The translations under genes and the position numbers were made by a program. This document shows positions 7,735 to 14,762 of a stretch of DNA of 23,085 bases, in pieces; the first letter of the stretch is position 1; each line of letters opens with the position of its first letter. Source of the DNA: an uncultured Lachnospiraceae bacterium. Lineage in GTDB: Bacteria > Bacillota > Clostridia > Lachnospirales > Lachnospiraceae. The notes beneath the pieces were generated by a model, which saw nothing but the letters and a program-made list of their open reading frames with translations, had not been told where the DNA came from and made no database searches. The stretch covers positions 1 to 23,085 of the forward strand of contig CAJTUZ010000035.1 in NCBI GenBank assembly GCA_910579735.1, given 5' to 3'.

Positions 7735-9159
7735 ATGAGGAAAACTTTGTATTTAAAATTTATCCTGGCCTATATCATTTTCGGCTTTTTCGGTTTTATC
7801 GTGGTCGCCACTTTCGTATCCAGCATGACCGTCGACAACCTGAAAAAAGATAAGGCGGATACTTTATATAGAGAAGCGACGTTGATCGCCAATACCTACG
7901 CTTCTGACTTATACAACAGCGAAACGACGTTAGAAGCGGTAAAAAATGAACTGGATGCCCTGGAAACATATTTGAATGCCTCCATCTGGATCATCAATCC
8001 ATCCGGACGTATTGTTTTGGATTCTTCCGCCCCGGTTGACGTTGAGAATGAAGTGGTCATTGAAAATTTCGATTCCACCATCACCGAAGGTTCTTATTAT
8101 ATCATCGGTGATTTCTTCGGCACCTTCACGGAAGATATGCTCAGCGTATTCGCTCCGATTACTTCCGACTTTAAAGTAAAGGGTTATGTCGTTATCCACA
8201 GCTCCATGAGCAGTCTGCAGGCTGCATCTGACAGTCTGCTCAATATCTCCTATATCACGCTGGTAATATTGTTTCTGTTATCACTCATCATCCTGATCTT
8301 TTTTACGGAGATGGTCTATATCCCGCTGCGCAAAATCACGGAAGCCACAGAACATTATGCCAGCGGCAATATGCACTATGAATTCACGGTGGAAAGCGAA
8401 GATGAAATGGGATATCTGGCCGCCACGCTCTCTTACATGGCCAGCGAAATCGCCCGTGCCGAAGACGACCAGAAGAAATTTGTTGCCAACGTTTCTCACG
8501 ACTTCCGCTCTCCTCTGACTTCCATCAGAGGATATCTGGAGGCCATGCTGGATGGCACGATCCCGCCCGAGCAGCATGAAAAATATCTGACGATCGTTTT
8601 GAATGAAACGGAGCGCCTGACGAAGCTGACCAACAGTCTGCTCATTTTGAATAACCTGAATATGAAGGGAATTTTTCTGGATAAAACAGATTTTGATATC
8701 AATACGACGATCCGTAATGTAGCAGCGTCTTTCGAAGGCACCTGCCGGGAGAAAAAGATTGCGATCGAACTTCTCCTGACCGGAGAAGAAATGTTCGTCA
8801 CCGCCGATATGGGTAAAATTCAGCAGGTACTTTATAACTTACTGGACAATGCGATCAAATTCAGCCATCACAACTCGATCATCAAACTGGAAACGACAGA
8901 AAAACACAATAAAATCTTTATCAGCGTCAAAGATTCCGGCATCGGCATCCCCAAGGACAACCTCAAACTCATCTGGGACCGGTTTTATAAATCAGATATA
9001 TCCCGCGGGAAGGATAAAAAAGGCACCGGCCTCGGTCTTTCCATTACGAAAGAAATCATCCAATCCCACGGTGAACATATCAATGTCATCAGCACGGAAG
9101 GTGTCGGCACCGAGTTCATCTTCTCTCTTCCCAAATCCGATATGGAAGATGAAGACTGA
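7735..9159 (+). CDS. Membrane sensor histidine kinase (HAMP, HisKA, HATPase)
   Basis: 474-residue sensor kinase that pairs with the regulator before it. Membrane segments at about 8-30 and 172-193 enclose an extracytoplasmic sensor region of about 140 residues, probably a PAS/dCACHE-like fold (inference from size and from WIINPSGRIVLDS). A HAMP linker (about 194-245) follows. The HisKA domain has the phosphorylated H255 in ANVSHDFRSPLTS. The ATPase domain shows the N box NLLDNAIKFS, the G1 box KDSGIGIP, the F box IWDRFYK and the G2 box GTGLGLSITKEI, so the kinase looks fully active. The ligand is unknown. AAAGGG lies upstream of the start. It converges with trmL, with only 16 bases between the stops and no visible hairpin terminator. 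Confidence 0.95.
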   Translation: MRKTLYLKFILAYIIFGFFGFIVVATFVSSMTVDNLKKDKADTLYREATLIANTYASDLYNSETTLEAVKNELDALETYLNASIWIINPSGRIVLDSSAPVDVENEVVIENFDSTITEGSYYIIGDFFGTFTEDMLSVFAPITSDFKVKGYVVIHSSMSSLQAASDSLLNISYITLVILFLLSLIILIFFTEMVYIPLRKITEATEHYASGNMHYEFTVESEDEMGYLAATLSYMASEIARAEDDQKKFVANVSHDFRSPLTSIRGYLEAMLDGTIPPEQHEKYLTIVLNETERLTKLTNSLLILNNLNMKGIFLDKTDFDINTTIRNVAASFEGTCREKKIAIELLLTGEEMFVTADMGKIQQVLYNLLDNAIKFSHHNSIIKLETTEKHNKIFISVKDSGIGIPKDNLKLIWDRFYKSDISRGKDKKGTGLGLSITKEIIQSHGEHINVISTEGVGTEFIFSLPKSDMEDED

Positions 9160-9175
9160 CCGGGCCGCATATCCT

Positions 9176-9670
9176 TTATTCCTTCCAGTGCAGTCTGTGC
9201 AGTTCGCCTTCTCTTTGCATATTATCGAATCCGTTCTGCCGCAGCGCCTCGTAAAGTACTATGGCAACGGAGTTGGACAGATTCAGAGAACGAATCTGTT
9301 CAAGCATGGGGATGCGGATGCAGTTTTCTTCGTTTTCTACCAGGATTTCTTCCGGAATACCGCCGCTCTCCTTGCCGAACATAATAAAATCATCCATGCC
9401 GTAAGACACTTCGGTATAGATCTTCTTTGCTTTTGTCGATGCCATCCAGATCCTGGCTCCGGGATGTTTCTCCAGAAATTCCTGGTAATTTATGTATCTT
9501 GTTACGTCTAACTGCTCCCAATAATCCATGCCGGAACGCTTCACGGATTTTTCATCGAGTCGGAAACCCAGCGGTTCGATCAGATGCAGACTGCTTCCCG
9601 ACGCCGCGCATGTCCTTCCGATATTGCCTGTGTTTGCCGGAATCTCCGGTTGATGTAAAATAATATGCAT
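9176..9670 (-). CDS. trmL: tRNA (cytidine/uridine-34-2'-O)-methyltransferase TrmL
   Basis: SPOUT-class enzyme that methylates the ribose of the wobble base (position 34) of certain leucine tRNAs. At 164 residues it has the family length. Motif 1 is PEIPANTGNIGRTC; the SAM-binding trefoil knot is built from FGKESGGIPEE and IPMLEQIRSLNLSNSVAIVLYE. The family begins with MHIxLxxPEIPxNTG, so I use the ATG at 9670 rather than the open extension to 9733, which runs into the end of the aminotransferase gene. A GGAAAGGAAA lies about 16 bases upstream, rather far. Its start is only seven bases past the aminotransferase stop, so it is probably translated from the same message. Confidence 0.95.
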   Translation of the reverse strand: MHIILHQPEIPANTGNIGRTCAASGSSLHLIEPLGFRLDEKSVKRSGMDYWEQLDVTRYINYQEFLEKHPGARIWMASTKAKKIYTEVSYGMDDFIMFGKESGGIPEEILVENEENCIRIPMLEQIRSLNLSNSVAIVLYEALRQNGFDNMQREGELHRLHWKE

Positions 9671-9677
9671 TTCGCTA

Positions 9678-10850
9678 TCAGCCGTTTCCTTTCCGCAGTC
9701 TTGCAACGAAATTCGAAAGCCTTTCCATGGCAATTTTCAGATTTTCCATGGACGACGCATAAGATATACGCAAAAAGCCTTCTCCGCAGTCGCCGAAAGC
9801 CGTACCCGGAACAATCGCCACCTTTTCTTCTTTCAGAAACTTCGTGGCAAACTCATCGCTTGTCATGCCAAACTCCCTGATGCAGGGAAATGCATAAAAT
9901 GCGCCGAAAGGTTCAAAGCACTCGAGTCCCATCTCCTGAAAGGCATGCATCAGAAATCTTCTTCTCTGGTTATAGGCTTCTTTCATCTCCAGCACGTCAT
10001 CGTCCCCGTTGCGTAATGCTTCGACAGCAGCATACTGGCTTGTCGTCGGAGCGCACATAATCGCAAACTGATGAATTTTGAGCATCTGTGTGGTGATCTC
10101 CTTCGGTGCGCAGGCATAACCCAGTCTCCATCCGGTCATGGCATATGCCTTGGAAAAGCCGTTGATTAAAACAGTTCTTTCCTGCATTCCGGGAATTTCC
10201 ACGATCGATACATGTTTTTCTTTATATGTCAATTCGGAATAAATCTCATCGGAGATCACAAACAGATCATTTTTGATGATCACATCGGCAATCTCTTCCA
10301 GATCTTTTTGCTCCATGATTGCACCCGTCGGATTATTCGGGAACGGAAGAACGACCACCTTCGTCTTGTCAGTAATGGACATCTCCAGATCCTGTGCCGT
10401 CAGGCGGAATTCATTCTCCGGTTTTAAGTCAATGATAACCGGAACACCGCCTGCCAGTATCGCACAGGGTTCATAGGAAACGAAACTCGGCTGCGGTATC
10501 AATACTTCTTCTCCGGGATTCAGCATGGCGCGCATTGCCACATCGATTGCCTCGGAACCGCCTACCGTTACGAAAATCTCATCCTGCGGATGATATTCCA
10601 CTCCCTGTTTTCTTTTTAAATACAGTGCGATCTCTTCTTTTAATTCTTTCAGACCTGCGTTGGAAGTATAAAAAGTACGGCCTTTTTCCAATGAATAAAT
10701 GCCCTCATCCCTGATATGCCAGGGTGTGTCAAAATCCGGTTCACCGACACTGAGCGAGATTACATCATCCATTTCCGTTACGATATCAAAGAACTTTCTG
10801 ATACCGGAAGGTTTTATCGTCAATACTTTATCTGCGAGCGGGCTTCTCAT
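9678..10850 (-). CDS. PLP-dependent aminotransferase, class I/II
   Basis: 390-residue fold-type I aminotransferase of the aspartate aminotransferase/PatA-like group; the amino acid substrate cannot be set from sequence alone. Visible active-site motifs are FPNNPTGAI (about 170-178), D201 and Y204 in SDEIYSELTY, the Schiff-base lysine K234 in NGFSKAYAMTGWRLGY and the carboxylate-binding arginine in GFLRISYASS. The ATG at 10850 overlaps the stop codon of the Lrp-type regulator gene by four bases (ATGA), a sign of translational coupling. Lrp/AsnC regulators often control amino acid enzymes beside them, so the regulator probably senses or controls the metabolism of this enzyme's substrate (inference). 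Confidence 0.93.
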   Translation of the reverse strand: MRSPLADKVLTIKPSGIRKFFDIVTEMDDVISLSVGEPDFDTPWHIRDEGIYSLEKGRTFYTSNAGLKELKEEIALYLKRKQGVEYHPQDEIFVTVGGSEAIDVAMRAMLNPGEEVLIPQPSFVSYEPCAILAGGVPVIIDLKPENEFRLTAQDLEMSITDKTKVVVLPFPNNPTGAIMEQKDLEEIADVIIKNDLFVISDEIYSELTYKEKHVSIVEIPGMQERTVLINGFSKAYAMTGWRLGYACAPKEITTQMLKIHQFAIMCAPTTSQYAAVEALRNGDDDVLEMKEAYNQRRRFLMHAFQEMGLECFEPFGAFYAFPCIREFGMTSDEFATKFLKEEKVAIVPGTAFGDCGEGFLRISYASSMENLKIAMERLSNFVARLRKGNG

Positions 10851-11329
10851 GGCGTCACCTTCTCTCTGATATCTTCATAGTTCTTATTTAAGATCGTACC
10901 GTGGTCTTTATATTTTTTCAGAATAAAATGTGTTGCCGTACTGAGTATGGTATCCAATGTGGAAAGCTTATCCGATACAAAACCGGAAATTTCCTTTAAG
11001 GATTTCCCTTCCAGTGTGACAAGCAGATCGTATCCTCCGGAAATCAGATAAACAGACGTCACTTCCGGATACTTATAAATGCGCTCTGCGATATTGTCAA
11101 ATCCCTGTCCGCGCTGAGGCGTTACCCTCACTTCGATTAACGCCGTCACCTTTTCGATAGAAGTTTTCTCCCAGTCGATCAGCGTATGATAACCGCAGAT
11201 AATTCCTTCCTCTTCCAATGCCGCGAGTTCATTCACAAGATCGATCTCTTCTTCTCCCATCATAACAGCAAGCTCCTTTAAATCGATGCGGCTGTTCTTT
11301 TCGATCATTGATAATAATTTCTCTCTCAT
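10847..11329 (-). CDS. Lrp/AsnC-family transcriptional regulator
   Basis: 160 residues. The N-terminal winged helix (about 1-50) has the usual start LLSMIEKNSRIDLKELAVMMG and LEEEGIICGYHTLID. The C-terminal RAM/AsnC ligand-binding domain (about 65-140) has VTALIEVRVTP, VTSVYLISGGYDLLVTLEG and TATHFILKKYKDHG. These proteins form octamers or dimers and respond to amino acids. The start is preceded by AGGG eight bases upstream. The gene lies nine bases past the AIR-synthase-like gene and overlaps the aminotransferase by four bases, so the three genes form a tight unit. The helix-turn-helix is slightly divergent (acidic residues MGEEEIDLVNELAAL where the recognition helix should be), so DNA binding may be weak or unusual. 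Confidence 0.92.
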   Translation of the reverse strand: MREKLLSMIEKNSRIDLKELAVMMGEEEIDLVNELAALEEEGIICGYHTLIDWEKTSIEKVTALIEVRVTPQRGQGFDNIAERIYKYPEVTSVYLISGGYDLLVTLEGKSLKEISGFVSDKLSTLDTILSTATHFILKKYKDHGTILNKNYEDIREKVTP

Positions 11330-11338
11330 ATATTTACC

Positions 11339-12367
11339 CTATGCCTTTCCTGTTTCCACGGACACCTCTCCGTGGGATCCATTTTTATTTAACTGATATA
11401 TCTGATCCGTTTTCGGCGGTTCCAGATAACGCCTTTCTTCCTCATTCAAAAGCACTCTGTCATTTCCGGCAGTCGTTTTTCCCACGACCACTGCGGGAAT
11501 GCCTTCCTTCTCAAGCGCCAGAACAAGGCCGTTTCCATCTTCCGCCGTCATTAACAGGCATCCGCCTGACAACAGTTCATACGGATTCAGATCAAAAAAC
11601 TCACATAACTCTATCGTTTCCTGCCTGACCGGCAGTTTTCTCAAGTCAATTTCCAGTCCAACGTCAGCTCCATGTGCAAGTTCCCACAAGGCGGCAAAAA
11701 TACCTCCCTGCGATACATCATGTATTCCGCAGGCGCCGGACTTAACGGCGGTGGCGGCCTCCGGTATAACGGAAAGGAACCGCTCGAAAGCAGCCGCTTC
11801 CTCTATCATGGCGGAAGGATATCTGGTAAGCAGATCCTCTTTATACTCCCTTGCGATCCTTACCGAACCCTCCAATCCGATCCATTTACTGATAACGACA
11901 TCCTGTCCGGGTCTTATATCCCGGATATTCCGGGTATGATCCCCTGCTCTTTTCCCGACACAGGTTACAGTCAGTACCGGCATGGTAAGCGCCGCGCTAC
12001 ATTCCGTATGTCCGCCGATCAACTGTACATGAAAACATGCGCAGATATCCTCGGCCTGCTGCATCATATCCTGCAGCCGTTTCTCTTCCAGCTCTTCCGG
12101 CAGCATCGCGGAGATCATCACTCCCACGGGTTCTCCCCCTGCTGCCGCCACATTATTTAATGCCCGGTGAAGCGCATACGCACACACCATGTCCGCAGGC
12201 GCGCTGACGGGATTGGTAGAAAGCACAGTTTCTTCGTTTTCTGCAAACGCTAAAACGGCGCAGTCTGTCCCTACACCTGCGCCGCATTTTACTTCTTCTC
12301 TTTTGGTTTTTATCCGTCTGAAAACGGAGCGTATCAATACGTTCTCCGAAATTTTTCCGGTTCTCAT
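11339..12367 (-). CDS. AIR synthase-like (PurM/HypE/ThiL superfamily) protein
   Basis: 342-residue protein of the PurM superfamily, whose members use ATP to activate an oxygen group. The N-terminal domain shows GAGVGTDCAVLAF in place of the usual GDDAA motif, then STNPVSAPADMVCAYALHRALNNVAA. GGHTECS and the C-terminal GACGIHDVSQGGIFAALWEL plus LLSGGCLLM follow. It is not PurM, and I see none of the signature of SelD. HypE is the nearest general resemblance, but no hydrogenase gene is nearby and the HypE C-terminal cysteine tail is absent. The substrate is unknown. I start at ATG 12367, with an AGGA about eight bases upstream; a longer open frame to 12478 is an Arg-rich shadow of the VanW gene's Ala-rich 3' end. 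It sits nine bases ahead of the Lrp-type gene. Confidence 0.85.
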   Translation of the reverse strand: MRTGKISENVLIRSVFRRIKTKREEVKCGAGVGTDCAVLAFAENEETVLSTNPVSAPADMVCAYALHRALNNVAAAGGEPVGVMISAMLPEELEEKRLQDMMQQAEDICACFHVQLIGGHTECSAALTMPVLTVTCVGKRAGDHTRNIRDIRPGQDVVISKWIGLEGSVRIAREYKEDLLTRYPSAMIEEAAAFERFLSVIPEAATAVKSGACGIHDVSQGGIFAALWELAHGADVGLEIDLRKLPVRQETIELCEFFDLNPYELLSGGCLLMTAEDGNGLVLALEKEGIPAVVVGKTTAGNDRVLLNEEERRYLEPPKTDQIYQLNKNGSHGEVSVETGKA

Positions 12368-12398
12368 AGCATTACATCCTGTGCCTTTATATGATATT

Positions 12399-13949
12399 TT
12401 ATGGTGCCGGCGGAGGTGTCTGCGCCGCTGCCTGTGCCTGTGCGGCCGCATCCGCTGCTGCCTGCGCTGCCGCTGCATCTGCTGCCGCCTGTGCCGCTGC
12501 CGCGTCCGCTGCTGCTTTGTATGAGCCGGCTACCGCTTTGACCTGATCGATACTGTTTGTTCCGATCGCCGCCATAATCGCATTATAAGCCTCCGGGTCG
12601 GCAGTTGCAACCCCTACGGTGGCGCTTCTGGGCGATTTATTATACGTACTGCTGTTGACCTGGTCTCTGCTCACCTCTACGCCATCAACCTTCACTACTT
12701 TCCAAAGCTGTGCCTTGCAGCCGACATGCGCCGACTGTACCGAACAGTACCCTAACGGCTGTCCAGGATCCGCAAAGATAACTTCTTCCTCCGGTACCGT
12801 TCTTTCCAGAACAACACTTTCATAAATAACTTCTCTGTTGCTCTCTCTCGTTTCCACACCGTAGATTGTAAATGTGATCTGCTTTTCCGGCGTGGCGATA
12901 CCTTCAATATAAATGGGATATTCCGTATTGTTCACAAACTTAAAATCTTTCCCGGACGACTCTGCAATAGCCGCATCCGCAGAAGGATCGACATACGTAA
13001 CGATCATGGAGTGGTTGTATCTTTCGACCACTTCCAGTTCGGCACGCAAAACCGCATTGTACAAAGTTGTGGACACCTGACAGATACCGCCGCCCAGACT
13101 GTCCACTACCTGTCCGTTCAGATAAGAACCGGCCATATAGTAACCGTTATCCGAAGTAAACGGAGATACGACCGCATAGGTAGAAAACTCTTCTCCCGGA
13201 TACAGCGTACACCCGTTGATCAGATTACACCCGTTGGCAACATTGGCGCTTCTGGAAGAACCTGACGTCGTATAACTGGTGGTAAAGGTGCCCAGGACAT
13301 CCGTTACTTTAGACAGGTCTTCTGCATTTCCCCGCGGTTCCTGTACTGTTACTACCAGATCCACATCACACGCCGTTCCGTTCCAGTTACTTACCAGATA
13401 ATCATAGACCGCATCTGCAGATGCCGAAGCGTCCACTACGATCCCTTCCTGTCCTTCGGTGATCTGAAAAGCGCCATCCACTCTTGTCAGTACTGCATCA
13501 ACAGCCTCCACACTGTATTGCGCACCCTCTTCTTCTACCAGGGTTCTGATCGTATTTTTATCAAAATCAAATTCCACTTCATAGACCTTATTGGCATATT
13601 CCAAATCCTTCAGCGCTTTATAGCACTGGACGATATTCCCATCTTTCCCAAGGCCTGCGGCTTCATCGATGATTTCCTGATTGCCCCATTTTAATCCGAG
13701 AGCTGACGCCGTGGTCTCGATCGTCTCCTCCTGTGTGGCATGCAGAATAATCTGCGTATCGCCGAAACTGTCCACATAGTCCTGTACGGCCTTCTTCGCC
13801 TCGGAAACCGTCATTCCGGAAAGATTGATGTCATTCACATAAATTCCCGATTCAATTCTCTCTTCTTCTGCCTGCGCGGTCATGCTCCATGAAAAGACAG
13901 CGATCCATATGGCTGCCGCGGCAGTTAAACTTTTCCATATCCTGTTCAT
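12399..13949 (-). CDS. Secreted VanW-domain protein with Ala-rich tail
   Basis: 516 residues. A signal peptide (about 1-27, ending TAQA) sends it across the membrane. The next part (about 30-215) resembles the peptidoglycan-binding-type repeats (PG_binding_4) often placed before VanW, such as GIYVNDINLSGMTVSEAKK. The VanW domain follows, with FTTSYTTSGSSRSANVA, LYPGEEFSTY and the conserved SLGGGICQVSTTLYNAVLRA and YNHSM. A G5-like segment comes next (EVIYESVVLERTVPEEEV). The last 40 residues are a low-complexity tail of nine-residue AAADAAAAQ units ending in PPPAP. VanW's biochemical role is not established; it is found beside vancomycin genes but also widely in unlinked cell-wall proteins. 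No other van gene is near. I choose ATG 13949 with GGAAGGA six bases upstream, not the ATG at 13970. Confidence 0.92.
   Translation of the reverse strand: MNRIWKSLTAAAAIWIAVFSWSMTAQAEEERIESGIYVNDINLSGMTVSEAKKAVQDYVDSFGDTQIILHATQEETIETTASALGLKWGNQEIIDEAAGLGKDGNIVQCYKALKDLEYANKVYEVEFDFDKNTIRTLVEEEGAQYSVEAVDAVLTRVDGAFQITEGQEGIVVDASASADAVYDYLVSNWNGTACDVDLVVTVQEPRGNAEDLSKVTDVLGTFTTSYTTSGSSRSANVANGCNLINGCTLYPGEEFSTYAVVSPFTSDNGYYMAGSYLNGQVVDSLGGGICQVSTTLYNAVLRAELEVVERYNHSMIVTYVDPSADAAIAESSGKDFKFVNNTEYPIYIEGIATPEKQITFTIYGVETRESNREVIYESVVLERTVPEEEVIFADPGQPLGYCSVQSAHVGCKAQLWKVVKVDGVEVSRDQVNSSTYNKSPRSATVGVATADPEAYNAIMAAIGTNSIDQVKAVAGSYKAAADAAAAQAAADAAAAQAAADAAAQAQAAAQTPPPAP
12408..12520 (-). repeat. Tandem coding repeat: Ala-rich AAADAAAAQ units
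   Basis: The 3' end of the VanW gene encodes about three copies of a nine-residue unit AAADAAAAQ, the last one expanded with extra Gln-Ala pairs, followed by TPPPAP. The DNA is GC-rich with repeated GCA/GCG/GCC codons and stands out from its neighbours. Such simple repeats may vary in copy number between strains. Confidence 0.7.
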
Positions 13950-14007
13950 AACGTTTCCTTCCTGCTGCATTGCTTCCTTACTTAAAATATGTTACACTTA
14001 GCATTGG

Positions 14008-14115
14008 TTACACGGCTGCACTTAAGAAAAGCGGCAGTACCATTGCCAATACCAACATAATTATAATAACTGCGGATATGATCCGTCTTGTTTTTTTATG
14101 ATGCCATGAAAACAT
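14008..14115 (-). CDS. 35-residue membrane miniprotein (unannotated small gene)
   Basis: ATG at 14113-14115 and TAA at 14008-14010 enclose 35 codons. GGGAGG lies about nine bases upstream (14125-14130) and a near-consensus promoter at 14147-14175. The protein has a basic head (MFSWHHKKTRR) followed by a hydrophobic stretch of about 22 residues (ISAVIIIMLVLAMVLPLFLS), so it should be a single-span membrane protein with its N-terminus inside. It has the general plan of the tiny Firmicutes membrane proteins such as Prli42, but I do not claim homology. It lies 58 bases ahead of the VanW gene on the same strand and 38 bases from the divergent gene at 14154. No terminator is seen after it, so it may share a message with VanW. 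It is shorter than most gene-finding cut-offs. Confidence 0.75.
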   Translation of the reverse strand: MFSWHHKKTRRIISAVIIIMLVLAMVLPLFLSAAV

Positions 14116-14146
14116 AGGTTCAAACCTCCCTGCTTACTGAAAGGAT

Positions 14147-14175
14147 ATTATATATGAAATTTCCTCTTTTTGCAA
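14147..14175 (-). promoter_or_regulatory. Promoter of the miniprotein / VanW transcript
   Basis: On the minus strand TTGCAA (14170-14175), a 17-base spacer and a perfect TATAAT (14147-14152) form a near-consensus sigma-A promoter. The transcription start should be near 14140. The -10 box ends just before, and the spacer and -35 box lie inside, the first codons of the divergent plus-strand gene at 14154, so transcription of the two genes must interfere. Confidence 0.75.
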
Positions 14176-14762
14176 GTTTTCTCATCTTTACCGTATGGTT
14201 TACAATCAACCTTGCGAGAACCAATCGTAAGGAAGAAGATATGAAACGCGCTTTCTGGGAAAAGGAAAGGCGTGCAAACAATACAAGACGCAAACCGTTA
14301 GACAATCTTCCCTATATTGAGATCCCGCTCGAACGCTTGTCCATGCAGCTTCTTCCGGAAGATCCGAAGGCCATGGACTGCAAAGAAATTTTCCGGTCTT
14401 TGAGTGAGGACAAAATAGTAAATTTTACCGGTATTACCAACACTGACCTCAAACTGCAATACGGCGCTCCCAACATCGATCTGCTGACCAGGTATGACCA
14501 GAATTTCACGGTCCTTGTCAGAACGCTGCAAAAGTGGGCATCCTGTTTATATGAAAACGGTTATGCAAAAGAAGCCTGTGAAGTTTTGGAATATGCAGTC
14601 TCCATCAGAAGCGACGTAAGCGCTTCCTATAAGCTTCTCTGCCGGATCTACCGGGAAAACAAAACCCCGGAGAAAATTCAGGCACTCTATCCGGCCGCCG
14701 AATCTTTAAACTCCATTCTGAAAAATGCTATCGTCCGTATTCTGCAAGAAGCTGAGTCATAA
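14154..14762 (+). CDS. Membrane-anchored protein of unknown function
   Basis: 202 residues that I do not recognise as a named family. Residues 1-20 form a hydrophobic anchor (FPLFASFLIFTVWFTINLA). A highly charged linker follows (about 21-55), then a region with YIEIPLERLSMQLLPED. The C-terminal half is helical and resembles tetratricopeptide-type repeats (TLQKWASCLYENGYAKEACEVLEYAVSIRSDVSASYKLLCRIYRE), which suggests protein-protein contact. AAAGGA lies eight bases before the start. It is divergent from the miniprotein gene. Its last 35 bases overlap the end of the exonuclease gene on the other strand. Its promoter would have to lie inside the miniprotein gene; a TATAAT at 14062-14067 has no good -35 box. 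It has the look of a conserved Clostridia protein, but its role is open. Confidence 0.82.
   Translation: MKFPLFASFLIFTVWFTINLARTNRKEEDMKRAFWEKERRANNTRRKPLDNLPYIEIPLERLSMQLLPEDPKAMDCKEIFRSLSEDKIVNFTGITNTDLKLQYGAPNIDLLTRYDQNFTVLVRTLQKWASCLYENGYAKEACEVLEYAVSIRSDVSASYKLLCRIYRENKTPEKIQALYPAAESLNSILKNAIVRILQEAES

Noticed and set aside
8849..9511. A plus-strand 220-residue open frame spanning the kinase and trmL ends
   Set aside because: It is out of frame with the kinase motifs and antisense to trmL; both of those genes are well supported.
11672..12160. A plus-strand 162-residue open frame
   Set aside because: Antisense shadow of the AIR-synthase-like gene, whose protein motifs are clear.
11339..12367. 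Hydrogenase maturation factor HypE or selenophosphate synthetase SelD
   Set aside because: No hyp or sel genes nearby, and the marker residues of those families are not seen.
12368..12478. An Arg/His-rich 37-residue extension of the AIR-synthase-like protein
   Set aside because: It is the out-of-frame reading of the Ala-rich 3' end of the VanW gene; a good start with a ribosome binding site exists at 12367.
12399..13949. Vancomycin resistance cluster
   Set aside because: A VanW domain alone is not evidence of resistance; no ligase (vanA/B-like), vanH, vanX or vanRS genes are present. The two-component system at 7015-9159 is distant and on another operon.
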